Shown here piece after piece: positions 9,605 through 19,588 of a DNA stretch of 64,000 nt; the stretch's first letter is position 1; each line of letters begins with the position of its first letter. The notes beneath the pieces are model-generated. The model searched no databases, was not told the DNA's origin, and saw nothing but the letters and a program-made list of their open reading frames with translations. Location: NCBI GenBank assembly GCA_963777515.1, contig CAVZQU010000007.1, positions 434,001-498,000 on the forward strand, written 5' to 3'. The position numbers and the translations under genes were made by a program. This DNA comes from CAVSWT01 sp963777515 (GTDB taxonomy: Bacteria; Bacteroidota; Ignavibacteria; Ignavibacteriales; Ignavibacteriaceae).

Positions 9605-10726
9605 CTAAACCTTGTGGGCATTCTTTGTGATTTCCAAATCTTTTAATAATTCAATTACGCCATCATAAACTTCGTTTACTTCTAACTTATTCATACATTC
9701 ATAATTTGGGCAATTCCTGCCGGCATTTGTAAAACAATACTGCTTATTTTTTTTAGGTGAACAAGAGATTTTCTTTTGAATAAATCTATGAAAGTTACCA
9801 AAAGGCAAACTATATTCGGGATTAGTCGGTCCATAAATAGTGAATGTTGATTTCCCTAATATATTTGCTAAATAGATTGGGCCTGAATCATTGGATATCA
9901 TTAATGAAGCTTCTTTTATTTCTTCAATTAATTCTTTTAAGGAATTTGTTGCTATAAATTTGATATTATTCTCAGCAAGTTTATTGAATAATTGTCTATC
10001 TGTTTTTACATTAGAAAATATAAATGCACAATCGTAATCTGCCCTTAATAATTCAGTCAACTTTATGAATTTGTTTATCCCCCATTCTTTTGCTTCCCAG
10101 CCTGCAAAAGGATGTATTAAGATTTTTCTGCTTTCATCAAATGAAACTTTATATTCTCTCTCAATTTCAGCCTCATTAATTTCATGTTCAACGCTAACAG
10201 GATCCAAATACAAATCTATTAAATGCGGAGTAGTTCTTTTGGGAATAAAATCAGAATAAAGAGCTTTAAAATAATTATCATTAAACCCAATAATCTTCTT
10301 TGTATGTGAATTAAATATCAAACTTGCTGAAAGGATGGTTCCCGTTAAATCAAAAATTTTTTGAGGATTAATTTCTTTAATTATTTTTCTGTATCGCCCT
10401 TTAACAATCCTTCTGCCGAATTTTAATCCAGAATCATTAACAACAATATATTTAAACTTACTGAAAATTAATTGGTAAATAGTTTTCGAATTATCATAAC
10501 AAACAATAGTTATATCTTTATATATTTTGCTAAAAATTTTAAGTGCAGGAATAGTAAAAACCGTATCTCCAATTCGGCAAAATGATATAACTAATATCTT
10601 ACCCGAGTTATTTTCTTGGGGAAATGATAATATCCTCACTAATTTGAAAAGTAAATAACAGATATAATTAATACTCTTATTTAAAATAGGTATATCTTTT
10701 AATATGAGCGATAAATTAAATTTCAT
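9605..10726 (-). CDS. Glycosyltransferase family 9 (heptosyltransferase-like)
   Basis: The 373-aa protein has the GT9 layout: ILVISFCRIGDTVFTIPALK near the start, LIHPFAGWEAKEW mid-protein and ISNDSGPIYLANILGK, with TIYGPTNPEYSLPFG in the C-terminal donor domain. The Cys-rich tail near residues 325-350 (four cysteines ending in YECM) is common in heptosyltransferases. GT9 enzymes add heptose or related sugars to lipopolysaccharide core, so the locus may make a lipid-linked glycan related to O-antigen. It overlaps the upstream ligase gene by four bases. Confidence 0.87.
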   Translation of the reverse strand: MKFNLSLILKDIPILNKSINYICYLLFKLVRILSFPQENNSGKILVISFCRIGDTVFTIPALKIFSKIYKDITIVCYDNSKTIYQLIFSKFKYIVVNDSGLKFGRRIVKGRYRKIIKEINPQKIFDLTGTILSASLIFNSHTKKIIGFNDNYFKALYSDFIPKRTTPHLIDLYLDPVSVEHEINEAEIEREYKVSFDESRKILIHPFAGWEAKEWGINKFIKLTELLRADYDCAFIFSNVKTDRQLFNKLAENNIKFIATNSLKELIEEIKEASLMISNDSGPIYLANILGKSTFTIYGPTNPEYSLPFGNFHRFIQKKISCSPKKNKQYCFTNAGRNCPNYECMNKLEVNEVYDGVIELLKDLEITKNAHKV

Positions 10727-12123
10727 TCATTAATACTTTTATTAGATACTTTTTGATGTATATACATAAGTATTATAAAGGCAATCCAAAAAGGTAAGTC
10801 TCTAGTAATCCATCCATTCGTCAATACTCCTGTTGACTCTAAAAATGCTCGTCCTAATAGTCCTGCCCCTATGCTACTAATTGAAATTGTTAATAAATAA
10901 TAAACTGAATTTTTATCATTTATTTTCTTTTCTGTCTTAATTCCAGTTCGGAAAAAAGTATAAAAAAGATAAATTGCAGTTATAAAACCTAATATCCCAT
11001 TTTCAGCAAATTTGAACAGGAAAAAATTGTGTGCAGTTCCACTTCTTGCCCACCAAATGGACTGCTCCTGGAAACTACCTAACATAACTGTAAGATTGGG
11101 ATATATTTTTGTATCAAATAATCCAGGGCCAGTACCGAAAATAAAATTATGCTTAATTATTTGTAATGTCATATCCCAAATATAATATCGTGTGTTTTCA
11201 AGAATTCTTCCAACTCTGAAATAAATATTTAGATATTCATTAAAGATTGGAATAACCAATATCAACATTGCTAATATAATAACCGTAATAAAAAGGTTAC
11301 GCAAATATTTAGAATTATATTTCCAAAGAATAAATAAAATGCTTATAAATACTGCTCCTATTGAAGCTCTTGAATCTGTTAATATAAGCACGACAATTAG
11401 AAAAAAGAGAACTATATAATGCAAATATCTGTATATATTTTTTTCTCTACTTTTTATTAATACTATACCTATCCATAATGGAATTGAAACTGTTAGTAAA
11501 AGACCAACTGCATTTGGATTACTGTATAAACCAGAAAATTGATTGACTGTTTGACTTTGTATTGAAAAAAGTGTTAAACCTTTAGAAAATATTTCGTAAA
11601 AAATTACTAACCCTAATATTATGCTTGAAATTACTAACGCATTTATAAAATAAAATATCATTTTCTTAAATCTTAGAAATTTTACCAACATAAAAACTAT
11701 TAAAAAGAAAAGTATCTGTCTTGCGGTTATAAAAAAGGCATATAAAATTTCATCAGAAAATAAGGAAGAAATAAACATTGAGAATAAAGCTAATGTAACA
11801 ACATATTTTACATCTCGGGGTATTTCATTGATAATATTTAGAGTTATACCAAAATTTTTTATGTACAAGTAAATAATAAGAAAGATTAAAAAGATATTTA
11901 TATAATTTCTATAAATTTCTGTAAAATCACTGGTAAGAATTAAAAAAGCTACTATAGTAAATGGAATAATAAATTTTTCTTTATATAGAAAACAAAGGAA
12001 TGCAAATACCAGACTTGCTATTAATAAAATTAAAAATTGATTAAAGGCAAAGATTATAAGAACAGATAAAGATGCAATCAATTTAACGTTTTTGTTTCTA
12101 TCTAATGTATTCAGATAATTCAT
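10723..12123 (-). CDS. O-antigen ligase / polymerase family membrane protein
   Basis: This 466-aa, highly hydrophobic protein has about 10-12 membrane segments and a large periplasmic loop (about residues 310-370) with the sequence FGTGPGLFDTKIYP and the pair GTAHNFFLFKFAENG, the GxxHN arrangement of the Wzy_C/O-antigen ligase family. It either polymerises repeat units or ligates the glycan to its acceptor. The sequence alone does not separate WaaL from Wzy. It overlaps the GT9 gene by four bases. Confidence 0.82.
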   Translation of the reverse strand: MNYLNTLDRNKNVKLIASLSVLIIFAFNQFLILLIASLVFAFLCFLYKEKFIIPFTIVAFLILTSDFTEIYRNYINIFLIFLIIYLYIKNFGITLNIINEIPRDVKYVVTLALFSMFISSLFSDEILYAFFITARQILFFLIVFMLVKFLRFKKMIFYFINALVISSIILGLVIFYEIFSKGLTLFSIQSQTVNQFSGLYSNPNAVGLLLTVSIPLWIGIVLIKSREKNIYRYLHYIVLFFLIVVLILTDSRASIGAVFISILFILWKYNSKYLRNLFITVIILAMLILVIPIFNEYLNIYFRVGRILENTRYYIWDMTLQIIKHNFIFGTGPGLFDTKIYPNLTVMLGSFQEQSIWWARSGTAHNFFLFKFAENGILGFITAIYLFYTFFRTGIKTEKKINDKNSVYYLLTISISSIGAGLLGRAFLESTGVLTNGWITRDLPFWIAFIILMYIHQKVSNKSINE

Positions 12124-12153
12124 TGTATTATAAGTTCAAATCAAGAATTGTTT

Positions 12154-13684
12154 TCATTTTGTTAAATGTAATACCATATTCTTAACCCACAAATATTCTT
12201 CATGTCCTATGAAATGAATATTAATCCAGTAAACACCAACAAATAAAATAATATTCAATATAACATCTATTAGCATTGTAGTGTGAATTAAAGACTCAAT
12301 TTGTTTACTAATAAACAAAGCGATGGTAGCTGATATAATTAATAATAACCCATTAACTAAAATTTCTTTTGTGCCCCCTATTTTTACTTTATATTTTACA
12401 ATTAAATATCCAATCAAGCTAATTGCAGCATAGCAAATTGTTGTCCCTAACGCTAAGCCTTCCGTGTTTAATGATTTAACAAAGCTAAAATTCAAAACTA
12501 CTTTTAATAGGAAAATAAAAATAGAAACTAGCAAAAGTTGTTTGATTAATCCGGCACCATAAATCATTTTATTTATTACTGCGTAAGGTGCAAAAAACAA
12601 AAAACTGAAGGCATAAATTTTTAAAATACTGAATGTCATTACAGTATCGTTTGCCGTAAACTGTCCGCGTTCATAGAGCATCTTTACTATTCCATCACCG
12701 AAAAAAATAAAAACAAAAGTTACCGGCATAAAAATGAAAATAATGATTCTCAATCCGCGGTTAAAATGATGCTGCAGTAATTCGTGATTATTTGAATTAA
12801 AAGACTGCGATAATTGAGGAAAAATTGCCGTGGATAATGCCAAAGAAAATATAGCAACCGGCAGTGTAAATAGAACCGTCGCAAAATTTAATGAAGCAAT
12901 TCCGCCTGCATTAACATCTGAATAAAAATATCGATCAATCAAAATATAAAGCTGATTTATAACTTCTATAAAAACTATAAAAATTATAACCCGGTTTGCT
13001 TTTTCAAAATGAAATATTTTTAAGCTAAAGTTTGAAAAAGAAAAGGCATGTAATTTTTTAACATTAAAAAACAAATAAGAAAATTGAAGCAGTATTCCTA
13101 CAACATAACCAAGCGGAATAGTAAAAATTCCCCAGTTTGAACTGAAAAATAAAACGAGAAATATTATTGAAATATTTAAGAATAGGTTTGAAATTGCAGG
13201 TGATTTGAATTTAAATTCAGCCTGCATGTATGATATAAAAACAGAATTACCGGCGTTAAAGGGAATTGTAATTAAAAATATTTGAAATACTTTTAAAGCA
13301 ATTTCTTTTGATGATAAGCTTGAATTGCCAAGATAAAGACTTATTATTGATGACGATAACAAGAATAAAATCAGACTAAGTAAAACTGCTGAAAAAATAA
13401 AAAGTCCAAAATGTGTTATTAAAAAATACTTTTGCTTCTTCTTTACTAACCTGCTGCTTTTGATGATATGCCGGTATAAAATAATTTTGAGATAAATAGA
13501 GAATTGACGTATTTATAATAATTGGAACAACCGCACCAATTAAATATATATCAAATTGATTTTGAAGTCCGAATTTACTGGCATAAGTAGCTTCGCGTAT
13601 AAAACCCAATCCCCTGCTAATTAATCCCACGCTTGTAATTAATAACGATGCGCCGGCAATTGTGGAAGTGAACTTTTTTGACAT
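12154..13684 (-). CDS. MurJ/MviN-type lipid-linked oligosaccharide flippase, one frameshift
   Basis: Residues 1-102 (13684 to about 13376) begin TSVGLISRGLGFIREATY, the MurJ/MviN signature. The remaining roughly 400 aa (from 13362 down) carry many membrane segments and LYERGQFTANDT, also MurJ-like. The two parts join in a different frame around 13384-13412, a T-rich run in the gene sense, and the intact protein would be about 510 aa, the normal MurJ size. MurJ flips lipid II; here the gene lies within an EPS locus, so it may flip that repeat unit instead (inference). A pseudogene is possible, but one indel is more easily explained as error. Confidence 0.8.
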
Positions 13685-13694
13685 TAAAGTCAGC

Positions 13695-14639
13695 TTAAAA
13701 TTTTATAGTTTTCTTGAAATAATCTATTGTGATCTTTAATCCTTTGCTACGGTCTATTTTGGGTTTCCAGTTAAGAATTTTATTTGCTTTACTAATGTCC
13801 GGCTGCCTTACTTTGGGATCGTCTACCGGCAACTCTTTATAAATTATTTTGCTTTTGCTGCCGGTAATTTTTAAAACTTCTTTAGCAAATTGTTTGATTG
13901 TGATTTCTGCAGGATTACCAATGTTTACTGGTTCTTTTTCATTGGACATCAATAATTTATAAATTCCATCTACAAGGTCTGCAACAAAACAAAAGCTTCG
14001 AGTTTGCGAACCATCTCCAAAAACAGTAATATCTTCACCTCGTAAAGCTTGATCACAAAATGCCGGTAATGCTCTTCCATCATCTAATCTCATCCTTGGC
14101 CCGTAAGTATTAAAAATTCTCACTATTCTAGTATCAACACCATGATAACGATTATATGCCATGGTTATTGCTTCAGCAAATCTTTTTGCTTCGTCATAAA
14201 CTCCTCGCGGACCAATGGGATTTACGTTACCCCAATAATCTTCATTTTGAGGATGAACTGACGGATCTCCGTACACTTCAGATGTAGAAGCAAGTAAGAA
14301 TCTTGCTTTCTTCTCTTTTGCCAAACCTAATGCTTTGTGAGTTCCAAGCGAACCAACCTTCAAAGTTTGTATAGGAAATTTCAAATAATCGATCGGACTT
14401 GCAGGGGAAGCAAAATGAAGAATATAATCTATTCTTCCAGGGACAAAAATATAGTTCGTAACATCATGCTTTATGAATTGAAAATCTTCATTTGTAAAAA
14501 GATGTGCGATGTTATCCATATTTCCAGTAAGTAAATTATCAATACAAATAACTTTGCATCCCTCAGCTAATAGTTTGTCACATAAATGTGAACCAAGAAA
14601 TCCAGCACCTCCGGTTACTACTGCAGTAGGTTTATACAA
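13695..14639 (-). CDS. UDP-glucuronate decarboxylase-type SDR (UDP-xylose synthase)
   Basis: The 314-aa extended SDR carries VTGGAGFLGSHLCDKLL (NAD binding, residues 7-23), ASTSEVYGDP and the catalytic Tyr-x3-Lys in GVYDEAKRFAEA. The sequence around NTYGPRMRLDDGRALPAF is characteristic of UDP-glucuronate decarboxylases, which form UDP-xylose. It would supply a pentose donor for the locus. The start lies 11 bases after the flippase start region, in the same orientation. Confidence 0.9.
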   Translation of the reverse strand: MYKPTAVVTGGAGFLGSHLCDKLLAEGCKVICIDNLLTGNMDNIAHLFTNEDFQFIKHDVTNYIFVPGRIDYILHFASPASPIDYLKFPIQTLKVGSLGTHKALGLAKEKKARFLLASTSEVYGDPSVHPQNEDYWGNVNPIGPRGVYDEAKRFAEAITMAYNRYHGVDTRIVRIFNTYGPRMRLDDGRALPAFCDQALRGEDITVFGDGSQTRSFCFVADLVDGIYKLLMSNEKEPVNIGNPAEITIKQFAKEVLKITGSKSKIIYKELPVDDPKVRQPDISKANKILNWKPKIDRSKGLKITIDYFKKTIKF

Positions 14640-14735
14640 GTTTTTTCCTTTCTAATTATATTATTCATTTTAAAAATTTACTAAATGCCGCGAACCCAAT
14701 TTTTTGAAGAAATTGGGTTTGTTGTTTATTTAATA

Positions 14736-15884
14736 TTAATCTTTCTTCATTGTAGTAGTTGACATCGACAAAATCTTTTTCTCTTTATAAACAAAAAACA
14801 AAGACATCAATAAAAATATAAAAACACCACCAAGCACTGTAGAAAATACTACTCTTGGCGATGATGCTTTAAGAGGAGGAATTGCTTCATCAAGCACTTC
14901 AATAGTTGGGATATCCTTTTTCTCTTGGATTAATTCCTGGTAATATTGCTGCTGTAAAACCTGGTAAACTTCATTTTGAATTTTAACTTCACGAAGTAAT
15001 TCAGTTAACTCTTTTCCTAAAGCCGGAACGTCTTTAAATGCTAATAAATAATCTGCACTCCCCATTTCCATTTTACTGTATTGCTGCTTCAATTCAACAA
15101 GTTTATTTTGGAGTGACATAATTGCTTTATTATCTTCTCTTAAATTCTGTTTCAGCATTCCAATTTCAATTTCAGTTTTAGTAATCTCTGATTTTAACTT
15201 GGCGGCAGCATCAATAGATGCACTAATCTGTTCAGGTAATGAAAAGGTTTTGTTTTTCTTCTGAAAGTCAGAAAGAGCATTTTCAACAGAATCAAGGCGC
15301 GCCCTTGTTATTTTAATTTGAGATTCAATATATTCTCTTGCTCTCTTTGCCTTGGATGATAATTTTTGTTTATTAACTTTATCTAAAGCTTCAATAAAAG
15401 AATTAGTAAGTTTTGCTGAAAATTTTTTAACTGTATCTATATCATCAAAAATTTTGGGAAAAAATTTTGTTTTTACATCAACATTTAATTTGATAATCCC
15501 TTCCTTCGTAACTTCAACATTTAATTTCTTACTTAACTTTTCTGCGGCATCATAAATATTTTTTGAATCAAGGTAATTAAATAAATTATCCTTTTTCACT
15601 ACATATTCAGCAGCTGTGCGGCTTTCTAATACCTGCATATAAAGCTGCGAGTTGGCGGAAGAATTACCACCAAGCAGATTTGTAAAACTGGAACCATTTA
15701 ATAATGCACTGAGATTATTGGAATTTGATTCATCAGTTGGGGGAAGAATTGTTGCTTCTGATTTAAATGTTAATGGATAAACAAAGTAAAGAAGAAGAAA
15801 TAATAGAATAGTTGAAAAGATAGTTACTCTTAAAATTATTCTTCTATTAAATATTATAATATTAAGTATTTGATGATAACTCAA
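14736..15884 (-). CDS. Wzz-type chain-length determinant / GNVR-domain protein
   Basis: The 382-aa protein has one N-terminal (about residues 18-36) and one C-terminal membrane helix (about 345-365) flanking a periplasmic domain with long coiled-coil stretches (about 170-270). The N-terminal YPLTFKSEATILPP segment fits the Wzz family. It lacks any kinase domain, so it is a Wzz/PCP-1-like protein, not a Wzc tyrosine kinase. It follows the Wza-like exporter by four bases and probably controls polymer length or export with it. Confidence 0.88.
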   Translation of the reverse strand: MSYHQILNIIIFNRRIILRVTIFSTILLFLLLYFVYPLTFKSEATILPPTDESNSNNLSALLNGSSFTNLLGGNSSANSQLYMQVLESRTAAEYVVKKDNLFNYLDSKNIYDAAEKLSKKLNVEVTKEGIIKLNVDVKTKFFPKIFDDIDTVKKFSAKLTNSFIEALDKVNKQKLSSKAKRAREYIESQIKITRARLDSVENALSDFQKKNKTFSLPEQISASIDAAAKLKSEITKTEIEIGMLKQNLREDNKAIMSLQNKLVELKQQYSKMEMGSADYLLAFKDVPALGKELTELLREVKIQNEVYQVLQQQYYQELIQEKKDIPTIEVLDEAIPPLKASSPRVVFSTVLGGVFIFLLMSLFFVYKEKKILSMSTTTMKKD

Positions 15885-15888
15885 ATTC

Positions 15889-17475
15889 TCACCTTGTAGC
15901 TACTATTACCGCAACAGTGGCTGCAATAACTGCAGCTACCTGACCTAAAACTTGAAGTGAAGTCGTGAATACATCCCAAAACTTCGGGCCTGGCAAATCC
16001 TCAGGCACCCAGATTGTATCGCCTGGTTTTATAACATCCACATCATCGGCATCTATCCATTCACCGGTATTTGCCCTAATTACCCTTACATCTCCTTCCA
16101 ATGCCCGCCATCCGAATCCGCCTGCAAGACGAATATAATCACCAATAGTATAATCTTTATTATAAATAACATTACCGGGATTTGTTACCTGGCCAAGCAT
16201 TATTACATAATCAATTTTTTCTGGAATATTTATTACATCTCTTCTTTTAAGAACAACATCTTCAGACATATCCTGGTCTTTAAATAATTTTACAAAATCA
16301 ACAACAACTTTTCCAACTTTCTGTCTGGATTTAGCTTTTAAATATGCATATTCATCATCAGTCATATCCGAACGCTGGGTGTTTTTCAGTCTTTCATATT
16401 CAGGATCAGCAGTAGTATCAGCAACCGTTCGTCTTAATGTTGCATCAGATAAAGAAGCTTCTTTTCTAAATCCTCCTGCTTCAGCAATTATTTCACTTAA
16501 TGTAGTTTTATTTTCTTTAATTTTATAATAACCCGGATATTTTACATAGCCTTTAATCATTACATATTTTGCTTCAAGATAATCGGGAATTTCTCTGATC
16601 AGAATATTATCTCTATCATGCAATAAAATTTTATTGGTCATAATTTCATTGTAAGTGTAATATTCGCTAATTTGGTTTTTTCCTTCTTTATCAAATCTCA
16701 CTAGTTCGATTGAATCAGTTCTTGCTTTGGATAAAACTCCTCCAGCAATATTAATTAAATTTGCTGCAGTTTCTCCTTCAATAAATTCATAGGCTCCCGG
16801 ATATTTTATTCGTCCATTTATTAAAACAATCTTATCAACCTTATCTACTATTACAACATCATCATCATTTAATAGAGGATTATTTGTAATATCTCCAAAT
16901 CTTAAAAAAGACAGGAAATCATAGTATTTTTGAGTTTTATCCCGGCTTATGATTTTTATATCTCTATAATTTGAAGTCTTTGTAAGTCCAAAAGATTTTA
17001 CAATCAAATCCATTAATCTTGAATTGGCAGAAAGAATATAAGTAGAAGATTTAGCCACATCACCTAAAAGCGAAACTTTTATTTTCCTAAAATCAATCAG
17101 TGAAATAAAAACTTCAACATCTTTAAAATATTGAAGGATTGATTTTTTAATTGAATTCTTTGCGTCAGTTAAAGTCTTTTTCTTTAGATCAACTTCACCT
17201 ACTTTTGGAATAAAGATTTTATCATCCTGGTTAACAATTATATTATAATTGAAATCATTAAACCCGTTGATTGAAATATAAAATTTGTCTCCAGCCCCAA
17301 CTATATATTCATCGGGATTAACACTTCCGCTTGAATTTCCATATTCAAACATCTGGCTTTTTAATGAATCGGAAATATCTGAAAAAGATCTTTCTTCATA
17401 GTTAGGAACTATTTGTGCATAAGCTGAGCTTAAAAAAGAAAATAGTATAAATAAGAAAAGAATTTTGAACTGCAT
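15889..17475 (-). CDS. Wza-type polysaccharide export protein with SLBB domains
   Basis: The 528-aa protein begins with a signal peptide (about residues 1-20, ending AYAQ). A poly_export domain starts at YIVGAGDKFYISINGF (about 58-73), followed by several SLBB/soluble-ligand-binding beta-grasp units (VLINGRIKYPGAYEF, MIKGYVKYPGYYKI, MLGQVTNPGNV), and a hydrophobic C-terminal segment that could cross the outer membrane. It is the first gene of the polysaccharide operon and would form the export channel. The next upstream gene (ftsX) ends 143 bases away, so a promoter probably lies in that gap. Confidence 0.9.
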   Translation of the reverse strand: MQFKILFLFILFSFLSSAYAQIVPNYEERSFSDISDSLKSQMFEYGNSSGSVNPDEYIVGAGDKFYISINGFNDFNYNIIVNQDDKIFIPKVGEVDLKKKTLTDAKNSIKKSILQYFKDVEVFISLIDFRKIKVSLLGDVAKSSTYILSANSRLMDLIVKSFGLTKTSNYRDIKIISRDKTQKYYDFLSFLRFGDITNNPLLNDDDVVIVDKVDKIVLINGRIKYPGAYEFIEGETAANLINIAGGVLSKARTDSIELVRFDKEGKNQISEYYTYNEIMTNKILLHDRDNILIREIPDYLEAKYVMIKGYVKYPGYYKIKENKTTLSEIIAEAGGFRKEASLSDATLRRTVADTTADPEYERLKNTQRSDMTDDEYAYLKAKSRQKVGKVVVDFVKLFKDQDMSEDVVLKRRDVINIPEKIDYVIMLGQVTNPGNVIYNKDYTIGDYIRLAGGFGWRALEGDVRVIRANTGEWIDADDVDVIKPGDTIWVPEDLPGPKFWDVFTTSLQVLGQVAAVIAATVAVIVATR

Positions 17476-17508
17476 ATTTAATTTAATATTTGTCCGATTT
17501 CATAACGA

Positions 17509-17543
17509 TATAAACCTGTTTTCTCCAAGAGACCTGGTTTATA
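17509..17543. repeat. Inverted repeat in the leader of the polysaccharide operon
   Basis: Arms TATAAACC (17509-17516) and GGTTTATA (17536-17543) are perfect complements with a 19-base loop. The structure lies 34 bases upstream of the Wza-like start codon and 76 bases downstream of the ftsX stop. It could be a leader hairpin or an operator. There is no T-tract on the minus strand after it, so it is not a clear terminator. Confidence 0.4.
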
Positions 17544-17618
17544 GATAATTATTTTTTATTTCAAAACAATTGTTTTTTTAAATTTAATCGCTAAAAATTA
17601 AAGAATATTAAAATTACA

Positions 17619-18482
17619 TCAAATCTTTAATGAGATTTTTCTTAATGTAAAAAGACTTATACTTGCAGAAATTATGGGGCCGATCAACAGCAAAGCAACG
17701 AGATAATAAACTAAATTTTTATCGATGAAAAAATTAAAAAATGTGCTGTTATTTATGTAATAAATTAGAGCTAAAAATATTCCGAATGAAATTATCCCTG
17801 CAAAAAACCCGATATAAATTGAATTCAAAATTACAGGAGCTTTTATTGTTGAAAGCTTTGCACCAACAAGTTTCATTGTTTCCATTTCTTTGTACTTTGA
17901 ATTTGTAATCAGTTTAACAGTGCTATAGACAATATATATTGATATGAAAAATAAAATTCCTGTAAAAATAAAAATGTATTTTTTAATGTTATTTAAATAT
18001 GAAAGTAAAGTGTAAACGAATTCATCCTTAAAAACGACTTCATCTACATTAGGATATTTTTGAAGTTTACTAATAATTGCTTGCAATGAATCTTTATTCA
18101 CAAAATTTTCTTTTAACGAAATAGAAAATGAAGCTGGCAACGGATTGTAATCTAAAATTTTCCGGAAATCTTCACCGGTTTCTTTAATAAAATTATCGGC
18201 AGCTTGTTCTTTGCTTATAAACTTTACCTGTTTAGTAAAATCTTCGCTTTTCAATTTATCTGCGAGTTGTTTTGTATCATCCTTTCCAATTGATTCTTTT
18301 AAGAAAACGTTAATGTTAATACTTTCTTTAATCCCGCTTTGAAGTATATCCGAAATTCTAATTAATATTAAAGAAGTAATAATTAAAAAGACCGAAATAG
18401 TCATAGAAATTAATGAAATAAAGAAAGAACCTTTTGCTCTTCCGATTAGTTTAAAGGATTCTTTTAACCAAAATTTAATCAT
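17619..18482 (-). CDS. ftsX: Cell-division permease-like protein FtsX
   Basis: The 287-aa protein has the FtsX architecture: one N-terminal membrane helix (about residues 20-42), an extracytoplasmic domain, then three helices (about 168-190, 220-243, 260-280). It contains TVKLITNSKYKEMETMKLVGA, the family-typical cytoplasmic loop (trimmed here to its core). FtsX with FtsE regulates peptidoglycan hydrolases at the septum. No ftsE is adjacent, which is common in Bacteroidota. It is the last gene of the ybaB-recR group. Confidence 0.88.
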   Translation of the reverse strand: MIKFWLKESFKLIGRAKGSFFISLISMTISVFLIITSLILIRISDILQSGIKESININVFLKESIGKDDTKQLADKLKSEDFTKQVKFISKEQAADNFIKETGEDFRKILDYNPLPASFSISLKENFVNKDSLQAIISKLQKYPNVDEVVFKDEFVYTLLSYLNNIKKYIFIFTGILFFISIYIVYSTVKLITNSKYKEMETMKLVGAKLSTIKAPVILNSIYIGFFAGIISFGIFLALIYYINNSTFFNFFIDKNLVYYLVALLLIGPIISASISLFTLRKISLKI

Positions 18483-18501
18483 GAAAAAATTTGTTTCCTT
18501 A

Positions 18502-19008
18502 TTAAAAGTTTGACTCGTCCACCCATTTTACAATAGCCCATTTATGAGTAGTCGGATTTTTCTTTAAAGAAAGATTTACTCTTCCGTCATACCGCTGAAT
18601 ATCTGTTGAAAATGTTACGGTCAAATTATAACCTCTTACGTAAGTAGCCGTGGTTGAATCAACGGTTGAAAGGAGAATGCTGTTCCATATTAAATCAAGC
18701 TGCTGAGTGTTTTGAAAAAGTCCATACGTTGCTCGCATTTCAGTGTCTCTTCCCCAGGATACATCCACACTTTGCTCATAATCTCTATAAGTAAAAACAA
18801 AATCCTGACCAATTAGCTGCCCGTAAATAATAGTGTCTTTAAATGTATAAGCATATTGAATATTTTGAAAAACACCTTCCGGCTTCTTTAAATCTGAGAT
18901 AGCAAAGTTAGAAGAACTTTCATTGTTATCTAGCTTTGGAGAAAAAATATTTGTACATCCAGTAAAAAGCAGAACTATAATGAAACCATATTTAAGAACA
19001 TCTTTAAT
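18502..19008 (-). CDS. Small lipoprotein, paralogue of its upstream neighbour; no standard start codon in frame
   Basis: A continuous frame runs from just after the TGA at 19021-19023 to the stop at 18502. It encodes a lipoprotein signal (hydrophobic IIVLLFTGC, lipobox Cys about 20 residues in), then a compact domain ending in WAIVKWVDESNF. There is no in-frame ATG, GTG or TTG before the signal peptide. An ATT at 19006-19008, five bases after AAGGAAG, is the best candidate; a frameshift near an out-of-frame ATG at about 18995 is the alternative. An in-frame GTG at 18768 would remove the signal and is rejected. The C-terminal half resembles the neighbouring lipoprotein, so this looks like a tandem duplication. 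Function unknown. Confidence 0.6.
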   Translation of the reverse strand: MKDVLKYGFIIVLLFTGCTNIFSPKLDNNESSSNFAISDLKKPEGVFQNIQYAYTFKDTIIYGQLIGQDFVFTYRDYEQSVDVSWGRDTEMRATYGLFQNTQQLDLIWNSILLSTVDSTTATYVRGYNLTVTFSTDIQRYDGRVNLSLKKNPTTHKWAIVKWVDESNF

Positions 19009-19588
19009 AAAATCTTCCTTTCAAATCACTCCAGCTTGGTAAATCACTATTTTTAAAATCTTGCCAATTATAAATGACCCACACTGAGGAAAAGGAGTCC
19101 CTTATCAAAGTAAATTTTAAATCACCCTGGTAATCTTGCGGAATAGTCGCGTCTGTAAGCGGGACTGTTAAAGTATAACTTGCAGAATAAATTAAGCTAT
19201 CAGTAAACTGAATGGATGCATCATTAAAAATATTTAATCGTATTAAATTATTATCCGGAACTTTACTCATCATGTTTCTAAAATATGTTTCCTCGTGTTT
19301 CAAATCCCAATTATCTGTTAATGAAGGAAATTGCGATATAGCACTTGCCGACGGTATAAATTGAAAACTTTTATCTGAAAAATTTGAATCTGCCAAACAT
19401 TTTAAATAATTAACGGAATTTTTATCTTCTAAAGAATTTTGAAAATTAATAATTAGTTGCTTGATTGTTGTTGCCGGCTGAAAAGCAGTCCCAGAAGTGT
19501 TTGGTTCTTCAGCAGGCCTTGTTCCAAAAAAATTACACCCTAAAAGAAATTGAAAAAATAATAGAAATATTTTTATAGTTATTTTCAT
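19004..19588 (-). CDS. Hypothetical lipoprotein (NTF2-like-looking C-terminal domain)
   Basis: The 194-aa protein has a lipoprotein signal with Cys near residue 18 (FLLGC). A helix-rich start is followed by a beta-strand-rich end (SASYTLTVPLTD, LKFTLIRDS, VWVIYNWQDF). The arrangement resembles small NTF2/SnoaL-like folds, but this is impression only. It overlaps the methyltransferase stop by four bases and its own 3' end overlaps the paralogous lipoprotein gene. No function can be assigned; the predicted location is membrane-anchored in the envelope. Confidence 0.65.
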   Translation of the reverse strand: MKITIKIFLLFFQFLLGCNFFGTRPAEEPNTSGTAFQPATTIKQLIINFQNSLEDKNSVNYLKCLADSNFSDKSFQFIPSASAISQFPSLTDNWDLKHEETYFRNMMSKVPDNNLIRLNIFNDASIQFTDSLIYSASYTLTVPLTDATIPQDYQGDLKFTLIRDSFSSVWVIYNWQDFKNSDLPSWSDLKGRFY

